Assembly: GCA_019414465.1 (NCBI GenBank)
Contig: DXLY01000002.1
Coordinates: 1-11,737 of the forward strand
DNA from: Collinsella sp.
GTDB taxonomy: Bacteria; Actinomycetota; Coriobacteriia; Coriobacteriales; Coriobacteriaceae
Length of the DNA: 11,737 nt
Direction: 5' to 3'
The translations under genes and the position numbers were made by a program. This document shows, in pieces, positions 1-6,199 of the stretch; position 1 is the first letter of the stretch; each line of letters opens with the position of its first letter. The notes under the pieces are model-generated. The model made no database searches. It saw only the letters and a program-made list of their open reading frames with translations, and had not been told where the DNA came from.

Positions 1-122
1 GCTACGGCTTTATCTATGTGGACCGCGACGACGCCGGCAACGGCACCCTCAAGCGCTCCAAGAAGAAGAGCTTTGATTGGTATAAGAAGGTAATCGCCTC
101 CAACGGCGAAGACCTGGCCTAA
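1..122 (+). CDS. Glycoside hydrolase family 1 (6-phospho-beta-glucosidase type), C-terminal fragment
   Basis: Only the last 39 codons are in the window (frame from base 3, TAA at 120-122). The peptide begins YGFIYVDRDDAGNGTLKR and continues KSFDWYKKVIASNGEDLA. A (R)YGF-x-YVDRDD-x-G-x-GTLKR-x-KKSFxWYKxVI ending is the characteristic C-terminus of family-1 glycosidases, especially the bacterial 6-phospho-beta-glucosidases that cleave PTS-imported phosphorylated beta-glucosides in the cytoplasm. The catalytic glutamates lie upstream of the window, so substrate specificity cannot be judged. The stop codon overlaps the left arm of a large palindrome at 118-225. Family assignment is confident; the phospho-glycosidase subtype is inference. 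Confidence 0.88.
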   Translation, partial: YGFIYVDRDDAGNGTLKRSKKKSFDWYKKVIASNGEDLA

Positions 123-229
123 GGGCCTGAGGCACTCAACCTTGGGGCTCCAACCCTCCTCGCGTACCTAAAGTACGCTTCGTCGGGCTTGTCGCTCCCA
201 ATCTTGAGCGCCTCAGGCCCTTAGGAGGT
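112..229. repeat. Large imperfect palindrome after the GH1 gene
   Basis: A perfect 16-bp inverted repeat joins 118-133 (CCTAAGGGCCTGAGGC) with 210-225. It extends outward through ACCT/AGGT (112-115/226-229) past a two-base bulge and inward through CTCAA/TTGAG (135-139/204-208). The centre holds a second perfect hairpin, GCGTAC (162-167) with GTACGC (173-178) around a 5-nt loop. As RNA it would fold into a long cruciform-like structure that includes the GH1 stop codon. There is no T-run, so it is not a canonical intrinsic terminator. It may be a dispersed palindromic element or a 3'-end stabilising structure. Confidence 0.7.
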
Positions 230-276
230 AGACCTGACCGTCGCATTTCGAAAGTCATGCTTTATAACGTTCTAAC

Positions 277-319
277 CAAGGCGCCCGGCGAGCAGCTTAT
301 GCCCGCCGGGCGCCTTGTT
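277..319 (+). terminator. Strong GC hairpin, possible terminator
   Basis: A perfect 14-bp stem pairs 277-290 (CAAGGCGCCCGGCG) with 304-317 around a 13-nt loop. It is followed by TT and then an A-run, so the plus strand lacks a good U-tract, and on the minus strand the A/T bias is on the wrong side. It is the best candidate for ending the GH1 transcript about 155 nt after its stop, but termination efficiency is uncertain. Confidence 0.5.
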
Positions 320-382
320 AAAAAAAGTGAAAGAAAGCAAAAGAAGTTAAAGCTTGCAAAAGAAGTGAAAGCGGGATGGCAG

Positions 383-414
383 TAGTCATCGGGGGCGTTC
401 TTAAACGACTGGTC
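383..414. repeat. Fragment of composite-element terminal hairpin
   Basis: The sequence TAGTCATCGGGGGCGTTCTT followed by AAACGACTGGTC matches, with a few substitutions, the reverse complement of the right arm plus part of the loop of the hairpin at 6375-6430 (and 10682-10738). Only one arm is present, so this is a decayed or partial copy. Confidence 0.65.
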
Positions 415-589
415 GTCGGGGACACGCTTTGCCGGGCTGGCACCTGGGGACGTTCCTTTTCTGCCGGCACCTGGGGACGCTCTTTGCCGAGCCAGCAGTC
501 TACGTCGTGCCCCTTCTGGGCCGGGTGGCTCAAAAACGCTGCACGCCGCGGTCTACTGGGGTCAAATATGCGGCATTTCGAGCTCGATT

Positions 590-619
590 TTGATATTGGG
601 ACTGGTTCTCTATTAGAAT
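590..619 (+). promoter_or_regulatory. Promoter of the 12-TM LuxR regulator
   Basis: A -35 TTGATA at 590-595 and a -10 TAGAAT at 614-619 are separated by 18 bp. Each box matches five of six consensus positions. Transcription would start near 626, giving a short leader of about 34 nt that contains the ten-G tract at 646-655. This is a consensus match by eye only. Confidence 0.6.
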
Positions 620-645
620 TGATTTCCAGACATTTGAGTGCGCGC

Positions 646-655
646 GGGGGGGGGG
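646..655 (+). promoter_or_regulatory. Ten-G homopolymer tract in the ribosome binding region
   Basis: Ten consecutive G residues lie 4 nt upstream of the ATG at 660, where the Shine-Dalgarno should be. No other AGGAGG-like sequence is available, so the G-run itself probably supplies ribosome pairing. Homopolymer G tracts of this length are prone to slippage, so the length, and with it the spacing or strength of the binding site, could vary between cells. Confidence 0.55.
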
Positions 656-659
656 ATTC

Positions 660-2204
660 ATGAGAGGCATGGGAGACACAGCCGCATACCTGCGTCGGGG
701 CATTCGGGAGATTATATGCCTGGCGCTGTTCTATTTTACGTATTTGGCTGGCGAGTATCTTTTTGACGTGCGCGTTGCCGAGTTTGTGCCGCCGAGCGAG
801 GTCGTTGTCTACGAGAGCTTCATCGTCGGTGCGAGCGTGATCGGCTTTCTTGTGCGCCCCCTTCTGTACTACCGCCGCCCCCATGCGATCGATACGACGA
901 GCGACGTCACGGGCGTGCTGCTGGTATCGGCATTGCTGCTGCTGATTATGGCTGTTCGGTTTGAGGTGGTAATCGCCGGCGGTTTGATAGCGTGCTGCAC
1001 GCTGGGCTACTGCGGATCGACCGCCCATGCCAACTTTGCGCGACGCTTTGCACGGACGCCGTATTTGGCGCGCGCGGCGGCGCTTTCGTATGCCCTGGGC
1101 GTTCTGGTGCAGGTGCTCAACCATATGGTGATGCCCGCGGGGATTCCGCAACAGTTTGTTCTTGTTGCCTGTGCGGTTGTGCAGGTGGCGCTGCTCCACG
1201 ACGCTCGTCGTGCCAAGCTGCGCGGTGAATCTGAGCCTGGGCGCGAGTCCGATATCGCCGAGCTTTCGGTGGATGCGTCGGAATTTGGCGCCAAATGGCA
1301 AGACGATCCCGAGTCAACGGCGGCTTTTCGGCGCGCCGTGGTGCGTTTGACGGTCGCAACCGCCTGTCTTGCTGGCGTGTTTGCCGCCCTCAATGCGGGG
1401 CTCACGACCTCGCACGCCGCCGGGGCCATCGACTTGGGCGATTGGCCGCGCTTGCTGATGGGCGTGAGCGCTCTAGTCGCCGGCGCCCTATTTGACCTGC
1501 ACGGTCGTTCGTATATGAACATCACCATGACTTGCACTGCCATGTTGTCCACGCTTTCGTTCTTTGTCTTGCTCATCGACGGCAATGGCGGCAATGCGCT
1601 TGCGGCCATGGCGATTTTCTATCTGGGTTCGGGCTTCTTCGTGGTGTTTTTCACGACGAAATTTGCTGCCATTTCGGTTTATGCGCACTGGTCGTATCTG
1701 TGGCCGTGCATGGGTCGTGTCATCAGCAACGTTTGCGCGATGCTCGTGACGGCGCCGGCGGTGGCGATTGTCTCGAGCCAGAACGTGCTGCTGACGGTGA
1801 GTGCGGTGCTCGTGCTGTTTGTGGGCATTGCGATTTCGCTGCTGGGGCAGTCTGGGCATCGGGCCGATGACGCTGCGGCGCCCGGCGAGCTGGCGTTTGC
1901 TGCCGATGATCTTGGTGCGGACCGCGCGTCTGCTCAGAGCGAGCCCGATTTCGCGGAGGTTCTGGAGCTCACGCTCGGCGAGCGGCTCGATGCCTTTGTC
2001 GCCGCCTTTGAGCTTACAGAGCGCGAGCGCGATATTTTGGAGGCGTTGGTCGCATCGCACGAGAGCGTTCAGGACATCGCCGCAAAGCTCTTCCTTTCGC
2101 GCTCCACGCTCTACCGCCATATCGCCTCGATCAATAAAAAGACCGGTGCCGAGTCGCGCGTGGCCCTTATCAATTTCTTCTGGTCTTGGACGCCAAATGA
2201 CTAG
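660..2204 (+). CDS. LuxR-family transcriptional regulator with 12 transmembrane segments
   Basis: A 514-residue membrane-anchored regulator. Residues about 18-400 form twelve hydrophobic segments in two blocks of six (roughly 18-36, 48-70, 83-101, 103-122, 136-157, 165-182; then 229-250, 262-282, 286-307, 314-341, 350-371, 376-397), separated by a charged loop at 183-225. After an acidic linker (400-440), residues 450-510 form a LuxR/GerE helix-turn-helix: ELTERERDILEALV, then DIAAKLFLSRSTLYRHIASI and a final helix ending in SRVALINF. This architecture, a major-facilitator-like sensor fused to a LuxR DNA-binding domain, is typical of Coriobacteriia, where such proteins are numerous and mostly uncharacterised. 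No ligand or target can be inferred. ATG 660 follows the G-tract at the right distance; ATG 669 is possible but has worse spacing. The gene converges with the Mg2+ ATPase. Confidence 0.88.
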   Translation: MRGMGDTAAYLRRGIREIICLALFYFTYLAGEYLFDVRVAEFVPPSEVVVYESFIVGASVIGFLVRPLLYYRRPHAIDTTSDVTGVLLVSALLLLIMAVRFEVVIAGGLIACCTLGYCGSTAHANFARRFARTPYLARAAALSYALGVLVQVLNHMVMPAGIPQQFVLVACAVVQVALLHDARRAKLRGESEPGRESDIAELSVDASEFGAKWQDDPESTAAFRRAVVRLTVATACLAGVFAALNAGLTTSHAAGAIDLGDWPRLLMGVSALVAGALFDLHGRSYMNITMTCTAMLSTLSFFVLLIDGNGGNALAAMAIFYLGSGFFVVFFTTKFAAISVYAHWSYLWPCMGRVISNVCAMLVTAPAVAIVSSQNVLLTVSAVLVLFVGIAISLLGQSGHRADDAAAPGELAFAADDLGADRASAQSEPDFAEVLELTLGERLDAFVAAFELTERERDILEALVASHESVQDIAAKLFLSRSTLYRHIASINKKTGAESRVALINFFWSWTPND

Positions 2205-2234
2205 CTCATTTGGGACGGGGCATTTTTAGCTGTT

Positions 2235-2276
2235 TTGGGCCGCTGCAGCCAGCAGGGACAGGTCGTAGCGGCCCAA
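2235..2276. terminator. Hairpin between convergent genes
   Basis: A perfect 10-bp inverted repeat (TTGGGCCGCT at 2235-2244 with 2267-2276) lies in the 99-bp gap between the convergent LuxR and ATPase genes. Neither strand shows a clean U-tract, although 2222-2236 is T-rich on the plus strand before the stem. It is placed where a shared terminator is expected. The loop includes GGGACAGGT, a short word repeated at 5170 and 8877. Confidence 0.4.
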
Positions 2277-2303
2277 GCATTCTTGACGATGGTACCTGCG
2301 GCA

Positions 2304-5072
2304 CTACAGCAGCTCGCCGTGGCGGGCGATGTAGCGGCGCTTTGCTAGTTGGGTGAGCGCGATGTAGGCGGTAACGATGCCGATGAGCAGCGCGAAAAAG
2401 CTCGCGGGCAGCGCCATGAGGCCGAGCGCATCGGCGATGGGGCTTGCCGGCAGCCAGGTGACGAGCGCCAGACCCAGCACGGTGAGAGCGCACAGCGCGG
2501 GCGCGGCGTGGTCGCGCAGACTCGGCAGGCGCGGGGAGCGCAGCATGTGGATTACGAGTGTCTGCGACCACATGGACTCAACGAACCAGCCGCTCTGGAA
2601 GAGTGCTGCAAAGGCCGTCATGCCTGCGACGTTGCCCGCGGCGGCAAGCTCGGACCAGCTCGCGCCCACGGCGGCGGGGCATACCACAAAGAAGAGCGCG
2701 GCAAAGGTTGCAATGTCAAACAGCGAGCTCACGGGGCCCAGCTCAAGCATAAAGCCCTTGATGGACGCGGCATCCCAGGCGCGCGGGCGGGCGGTCCAAG
2801 CGTCATCGACGGTGTCCCACGGCAGCGCGATGCACACGATCTCGTAGACCAGCGACAGCAGCACCAGCTGCAGGGCGCTCATGGGCAAAAACGGCAAGAA
2901 CAGGCTCGCGACGGTCACGGACAGCACGTTGCCAAAGTTGGAGCTCACCGTGGTCTTGAGGTACTTGAGCAGGTTGCCGTAGGTGCGGCGGCCTTCGATG
3001 ATGCCGCGCTCGAGCACGCCCAGGTCCTTCTGGAGCAAGATGATATCGGCGGATTCCTTGGCGATGTCGACGGCTGAATCGACCGAGATGCCGCAATCGC
3101 TCGCACGCATGGCGGCGGCGTCGTTGATGCCGTCGCCCATAAAGCCCACGGTGTGACCGAGCAGCTCACGCATGACGCGCACCAGGCGCGCCTTCTGCAG
3201 CGGCGAGAGCTTGGCAAAGAGATGAGTTTTCTCAGCGCGCTCGGCAAGCTCGGCGTCATCGAGCGCATCGATCTCGGAGCCCAGCAAGACGTTGCTCGCG
3301 TCGATACCAATCTGTTCGCAGACGGTTGCAGCGACGCGATCGTTGTCGCCGGTCAGGACCTTGACCGCTACGCCCTTGGCCTCGAGGGTGGCGACGGCGC
3401 CCGCGGCACTTGCCTTGGGCGGATCGAGGAAGGCCAAAAAGCCCATCAGCACCATGTCGCACTCGTCGGCGATGCCAAACTCGCCCACGCAGCGCGGATT
3501 GGTCTTCTGCGCCACGGCAATCACGCGCAGACCCTCGGCGTTGAGTCCGGCGACCTGCTTGCGAATCTGGGCGAGCTCCTCGTCGGCGAGCGGCTGGACG
3601 ATGCCGTTGACCTCGACAAAGGAGCAGATCTCGAGCATTTCCTCGGCAGCTCCCTTGGTAACCATCTGGGTTTTGCCTTGGGCGTCGGCGACAACTACGC
3701 TCAGGCGGCGGCGTGAGAAATCGAAGGGCACCTCGTCGACCTTGGTATAGCGGTCGCGCAGGCTCTGGCCCAGCATGGAATCGGGCACGACGGTCGAGGG
3801 CGTCACGTCGGCACGGTCGATGACGGCCAGGTCGATAAGGTTCTTGAGGCCGGTCTGGAAGAAGCTGTTCAAAAATGCATGGCGCAGTACGCATGCGTCC
3901 TCGTTGCCGTCGGTGTTGAGGTAGCGCTCGAGCACGATGCGGTCCTCGGTGAGGGTGCCGGTTTTGTCGCAGCACAGGACGTCCATGGCACCCAGGTTTT
4001 GGATCGCCGGCAGCTCCTTGACGATTACCTGGCGACGGGCGAGGTCCTTGGCGCCCTGCGACAGGCTCGTGGTCACGATGACGGGGAGCATCTGCGGCGT
4101 GATGCCCACGGCCACGCTCGTGGCGAACAGCAGCGCGTCGATGACGTTGCCCTTGGTGGCGGCGTTGATGGCAAAGACGGCCGGCGCCATAACGAGCATG
4201 AGGCGTACGAGCAACATGGAGACGCTCGAGACGCCGCGGTCAAACGCGCTCTTTTCGCCGCGCCCGTTGAGTATCTTGGCGATGCCGCCCAGGTAGGTGT
4301 CCGAGCCGGTGGCAACGACAAGCGCCATGGCGGTGCCGTTTTGCACGGAGGTGCCGGTAAAGACGATGTTCTTGCAGACAGAGAGTGGCGGCGCGGAGCC
4401 GTCGGCGCCCTCGACGACGGTGACGGCAGCGGTCTTCTCGACTGCCTCGCTCTCGCCGGTGAGTGCGGACTCGATGACAAACAGGTCGCGCGCGGTGATG
4501 ACGCGGGCATCTGCTGGCACCATATCGCCGGCAGAGAGGCGGATCACATCGCCGGGGACGAGCTCGTCGAAGAGGATCTCGATGCGCTCGTCGTCGCGCA
4601 GGGCGGTGCAAGTGTTGGAGACCAGGTCCTTGAGGGCCTCTGCCGCATTGCCGCTGCGGGCTTCCTGGATAAACTTCATACCGCCCGATACCAGCAGCAT
4701 GATGCCGATGACGATGACCGTGGAGGGGTCGCGCTGCGGCTCGGGCACGGCGAGCACGTCGATGTAGAGCGAGACCAGCGCGAGCGCGGCGAGGATGCCG
4801 GCGAAGGGATCGATGAAGGCGTCGGCGATGCGGCGGGCGAGCGTCTTGGTCGGCGCCTCGATGGTGTTGGGGCCGGCGGCATCCAGGCGCTCGGCGGCGT
4901 GCTCAGCGGTGAGACCGTTTGCCGTGGCGTCAAGCAGTACGAGGGCGTCCTCGGCACTATGGGTGGCGGCGAATATGGTGTTCTTGGACAGGCCGGTGCG
5001 AGCGGCAGGGCGCGCCGTGCGGCGGCGCTTGGAGATGGCTTCGAGAACCGTGGCGGTTTTGAGCATCAGCAT
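2304..5072 (-). CDS. mgtA: Magnesium-translocating P-type ATPase (MgtA/MgtB type)
   Basis: A 922-residue P-type ATPase, close to the usual MgtA length, predicted to import Mg2+ across the cytoplasmic membrane at the cost of ATP. Visible motifs are actuator TGES (205-208), M4 motif TPQMLP (325-330), phosphorylation site DKTGTLT (D369), nucleotide-domain KGAAEE (473-478), DPPK (550-553), TGDND (574-578) and hinge GDGINDAAAMR (646-656). The C-terminal half carries the MgtA-like signatures GPVSSLFDIATF and FQSGWFVESMWSQTLVIHM, which separate it from Ca2+ and Na+/K+ pumps. Start choice: AAGGAGGA at 5077-5084 sits four bases before ATG 5072, so the upstream in-frame ATG at 5123 is rejected. In the M6 region, where I recall Asn and Asp in enterobacterial MgtA (NLMYD-like), this protein has SLVYE. 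The gene is transcribed alone behind a long structured leader. Confidence 0.9.
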   Translation of the reverse strand: MLMLKTATVLEAISKRRRTARPAARTGLSKNTIFAATHSAEDALVLLDATANGLTAEHAAERLDAAGPNTIEAPTKTLARRIADAFIDPFAGILAALALVSLYIDVLAVPEPQRDPSTVIVIGIMLLVSGGMKFIQEARSGNAAEALKDLVSNTCTALRDDERIEILFDELVPGDVIRLSAGDMVPADARVITARDLFVIESALTGESEAVEKTAAVTVVEGADGSAPPLSVCKNIVFTGTSVQNGTAMALVVATGSDTYLGGIAKILNGRGEKSAFDRGVSSVSMLLVRLMLVMAPAVFAINAATKGNVIDALLFATSVAVGITPQMLPVIVTTSLSQGAKDLARRQVIVKELPAIQNLGAMDVLCCDKTGTLTEDRIVLERYLNTDGNEDACVLRHAFLNSFFQTGLKNLIDLAVIDRADVTPSTVVPDSMLGQSLRDRYTKVDEVPFDFSRRRLSVVVADAQGKTQMVTKGAAEEMLEICSFVEVNGIVQPLADEELAQIRKQVAGLNAEGLRVIAVAQKTNPRCVGEFGIADECDMVLMGFLAFLDPPKASAAGAVATLEAKGVAVKVLTGDNDRVAATVCEQIGIDASNVLLGSEIDALDDAELAERAEKTHLFAKLSPLQKARLVRVMRELLGHTVGFMGDGINDAAAMRASDCGISVDSAVDIAKESADIILLQKDLGVLERGIIEGRRTYGNLLKYLKTTVSSNFGNVLSVTVASLFLPFLPMSALQLVLLSLVYEIVCIALPWDTVDDAWTARPRAWDAASIKGFMLELGPVSSLFDIATFAALFFVVCPAAVGASWSELAAAGNVAGMTAFAALFQSGWFVESMWSQTLVIHMLRSPRLPSLRDHAAPALCALTVLGLALVTWLPASPIADALGLMALPASFFALLIGIVTAYIALTQLAKRRYIARHGELL

Positions 5073-5120
5073 AGGGTCCTCCTTGTTGAAGGGAGTTAGC
5101 GTACGTGTCGTATTGAGTTG

Positions 5121-5268
5121 CAAAAAACCTAGATGTCGCTCACGTCAAGCTCACGAACTACCACAAAGGGGACAGGTACCTTTGTGGGGGGGGTTGACGA
5201 TCTGCCGGTGGCGTTTATGCGTGTGCGGAGTCCTCGCGGCGTGCCGAGGGCGACATGCAGGTTTTTCG
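5121..5268 (-). promoter_or_regulatory. Long-range inverted repeat in the ATPase leader (candidate attenuator or translational switch)
   Basis: Minus-strand CGAAAAACCTGCATGTCGC (plus 5268-5250), inside the leader ORF, can pair with GCGACATCTAGGTTTTTTG (plus 5139-5121). The helix would be 19 positions long with 16 Watson-Crick pairs, one G-U and a 2x2 internal loop. The 3' arm ends in six U residues. The enclosed 110 nt contains its own 9-bp hairpin (5161-5187). Because the 5' arm is coding sequence of the leader ORF, ribosome occupancy would compete with helix formation. This is pairing read by eye; folding energies were not computed. Confidence 0.5.
5161..5187. repeat. Short hairpin repeat with GGACAGGT loop
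   Basis: A perfect 9-bp stem CCACAAAGG (5161-5169) and CCTTTGTGG (5179-5187) has the loop GGACAGGTA. A run of eight G follows (5186-5193). The hairpin at 8868-8896 has a different stem but a related loop (GGGACAGGTTTAT), indicating a small dispersed palindromic family. Confidence 0.6.
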
Positions 5269-5286
5269 ACTAGGACTGCCTTCCAT
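5215..5286 (-). CDS. Candidate 23-codon leader peptide upstream of the Mg2+ ATPase
   Basis: A small ORF beginning MEGSPSRKTCMSPS and ending RREDSAHA, with TAA at 5215-5217. Its start is preceded by a near-perfect Shine-Dalgarno, AGGAGGT at 5293-5299, six bases from the ATG. It lies about 60 nt into the predicted transcript of the ATPase and ends 142 nt before the ATPase start codon. Codons 7-12 form the 5' arm of an inverted repeat with 5121-5139. In enterobacteria mgtA is preceded by a short proline-containing leader ORF, mgtL, whose translation controls elongation into mgtA. This ORF has only two Pro codons (both Ser-Pro) and an N-terminal Met-Glu, so any analogy is positional. It is too short for coding statistics; the ribosome binding site and location are the evidence. 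Confidence 0.55.
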   Translation of the reverse strand: MEGSPSRKTCMSPSARREDSAHA

Positions 5287-5353
5287 GGCACACCTCCTAA
5301 AGGCTGAGCGCAGCGCGCTTTGGGTATCTCGTACCCCTTTTTAATCCGCCCGT

Positions 5354-5386
5354 ATTCTTGATGAGGGGGTTTGACATGTCAACCCC
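5354..5386 (-). promoter_or_regulatory. Promoter of the Mg2+ ATPase transcript with overlapping palindromic operator
   Basis: On the minus strand a perfect -35 TTGACA (plus 5382-5377) is followed after exactly 17 bp by AAGAAT (plus 5359-5354), a four-of-six -10. The -35 is half of a perfect 12-bp palindrome, TTGACATGTCAA (5371-5382), which extends to a 20-bp near-palindrome with GGG (5367-5369) and CCC (5384-5386). A dimeric regulator bound there would block the -35 box. Transcription would start near 5347, giving a leader of roughly 275 nt before ATG 5072. The regulator is not identified. Confidence 0.6.
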
Positions 5387-5512
5387 ATTGTTCGGAAAAC
5401 CATTCCCTCTGACAAAGCCTTTACAGAATGCCGTGGCCCCAAAGCGCGCCCGCATCGACGCTTCGCCTGCGCTAAACTGGAAGGCACGTACGCGATTACG
5501 AGAGGAGCCCGC

Positions 5513-6196
5513 ATGGAGGCTTACAAGCAAGAGTTCATCAAGTTTATGGTTGAGTCCGACGTCCTTAAGTTCGGCAGCTTTACGCTCAAGAGCGGCCGTC
5601 AGTCTCCGTTCTTTATGAATGCCGGCGCTTACGTGACGGGCTATCAGCTCAAGAAGCTGGGCGAGTATTACGCCCAGGCCATCCACGATAACTTTGGCGA
5701 CGATTTTGACGTGCTGTTTGGGCCGGCCTACAAGGGCATTCCGCTGGCCGTCGTGACCGCAATTGCCTACCACGAGCTGTACGGCAAGGAGGTCAAGTAC
5801 TGCTGCGACCGCAAGGAGGCCAAGGACCACGGCGCCGACAAGGGCAACCTGCTGGGCTATGAGCCCCAGGACGGCGATCGCGTGGTCATGGTCGAGGATG
5901 TCACCACCAGCGGCAAGTCCATCGACGAGACCTATCCCAAGGTTAAGGCTGCTGCCGACGTCGAAATCAAGGGCCTGATCGTGTCCCTCAACCGCATGGA
6001 GGTCGGCAAGGGCGGCGTGACCACCGCGCAGAAGGAGATCGAGGCCAAGTACGGTTTCCCCGTCGCGAGCATCGTTTCCATGGCCGAGGTCGTCGAGACC
6101 CTCTACAACCACGAGATCGATGGCAAGGTCGTCATCGATGACGAGCTCAAGGCCGCCATCGACGCCTACTACGAGCAGTACGGAGCTCGGGAGTAG
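5513..6196 (+). CDS. pyrE: Orotate phosphoribosyltransferase
   Basis: A 227-residue cytoplasmic enzyme of pyrimidine biosynthesis converting orotate and PRPP to orotidine 5'-phosphate and pyrophosphate. The PRPP-binding signature VVMVEDVTTSGKS lies at 124-136, and the flexible catalytic loop with DRKEAKDHGADKGNLLGY at 99-116. The N-terminal FGSFTLKSGRQSPFF (20-34) and FGPAYKGIPLA (69-79) are also standard PyrE motifs. Length matches the family. AGAGGAG upstream of ATG 5513 is a good ribosome binding site. The gene stands alone, not within a pyr operon in this window. It shares an intergenic region with the divergent Mg2+ ATPase. A -10-like TAAACT sits at 5473-5478 but no convincing -35 was seen. 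Three bases after its stop begins the composite hairpin element at 6200-6430. Confidence 0.95.
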   Translation: MEAYKQEFIKFMVESDVLKFGSFTLKSGRQSPFFMNAGAYVTGYQLKKLGEYYAQAIHDNFGDDFDVLFGPAYKGIPLAVVTAIAYHELYGKEVKYCCDRKEAKDHGADKGNLLGYEPQDGDRVVMVEDVTTSGKSIDETYPKVKAAADVEIKGLIVSLNRMEVGKGGVTTAQKEIEAKYGFPVASIVSMAEVVETLYNHEIDGKVVIDDELKAAIDAYYEQYGARE

Positions 6197-6199
6197 GTA

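Larger units (their letters stand above)
320..659. other. Non-coding repeat-rich stretch before the LuxR gene
   Basis: No convincing gene lies here. It contains an A/G-rich stretch with a 17-nt near-identical direct repeat (337-353 and 356-372, one mismatch, period 19). Next is a 32-bp fragment (383-414) of the terminal hairpin of the composite element seen at 6200-6430 and 10501-10738. Then come two adjacent copies of GGCACCTGGGGACG (about 439-452 and 465-478). The promoter and G-tract of the downstream gene close the stretch. An open frame at 376-663 is made of these repeat remnants and is not considered real. Confidence 0.6.

Noticed and set aside
376..663. A 95-codon open frame ending in an ATGA overlap with the LuxR gene
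   Set aside because: Its sequence is mostly repeat-family fragments (the GGCACCTGGGGACG copies and the hairpin arm) and the G-tract, with no domain and no convincing ribosome binding site.
3879..5099. A 406-codon plus-strand open frame opposite the Mg2+ ATPase
   Set aside because: It is the antisense shadow of a well-conserved GC-rich gene; composition is Gly/Asp/Arg-biased with no recognisable domain.
5150..5350. An M-box (ykoK) Mg2+ riboswitch upstream of the ATPase
   Set aside because: GAGATAC is present in the leader but the other conserved M-box segments I know were not found; an Infernal scan would settle it.
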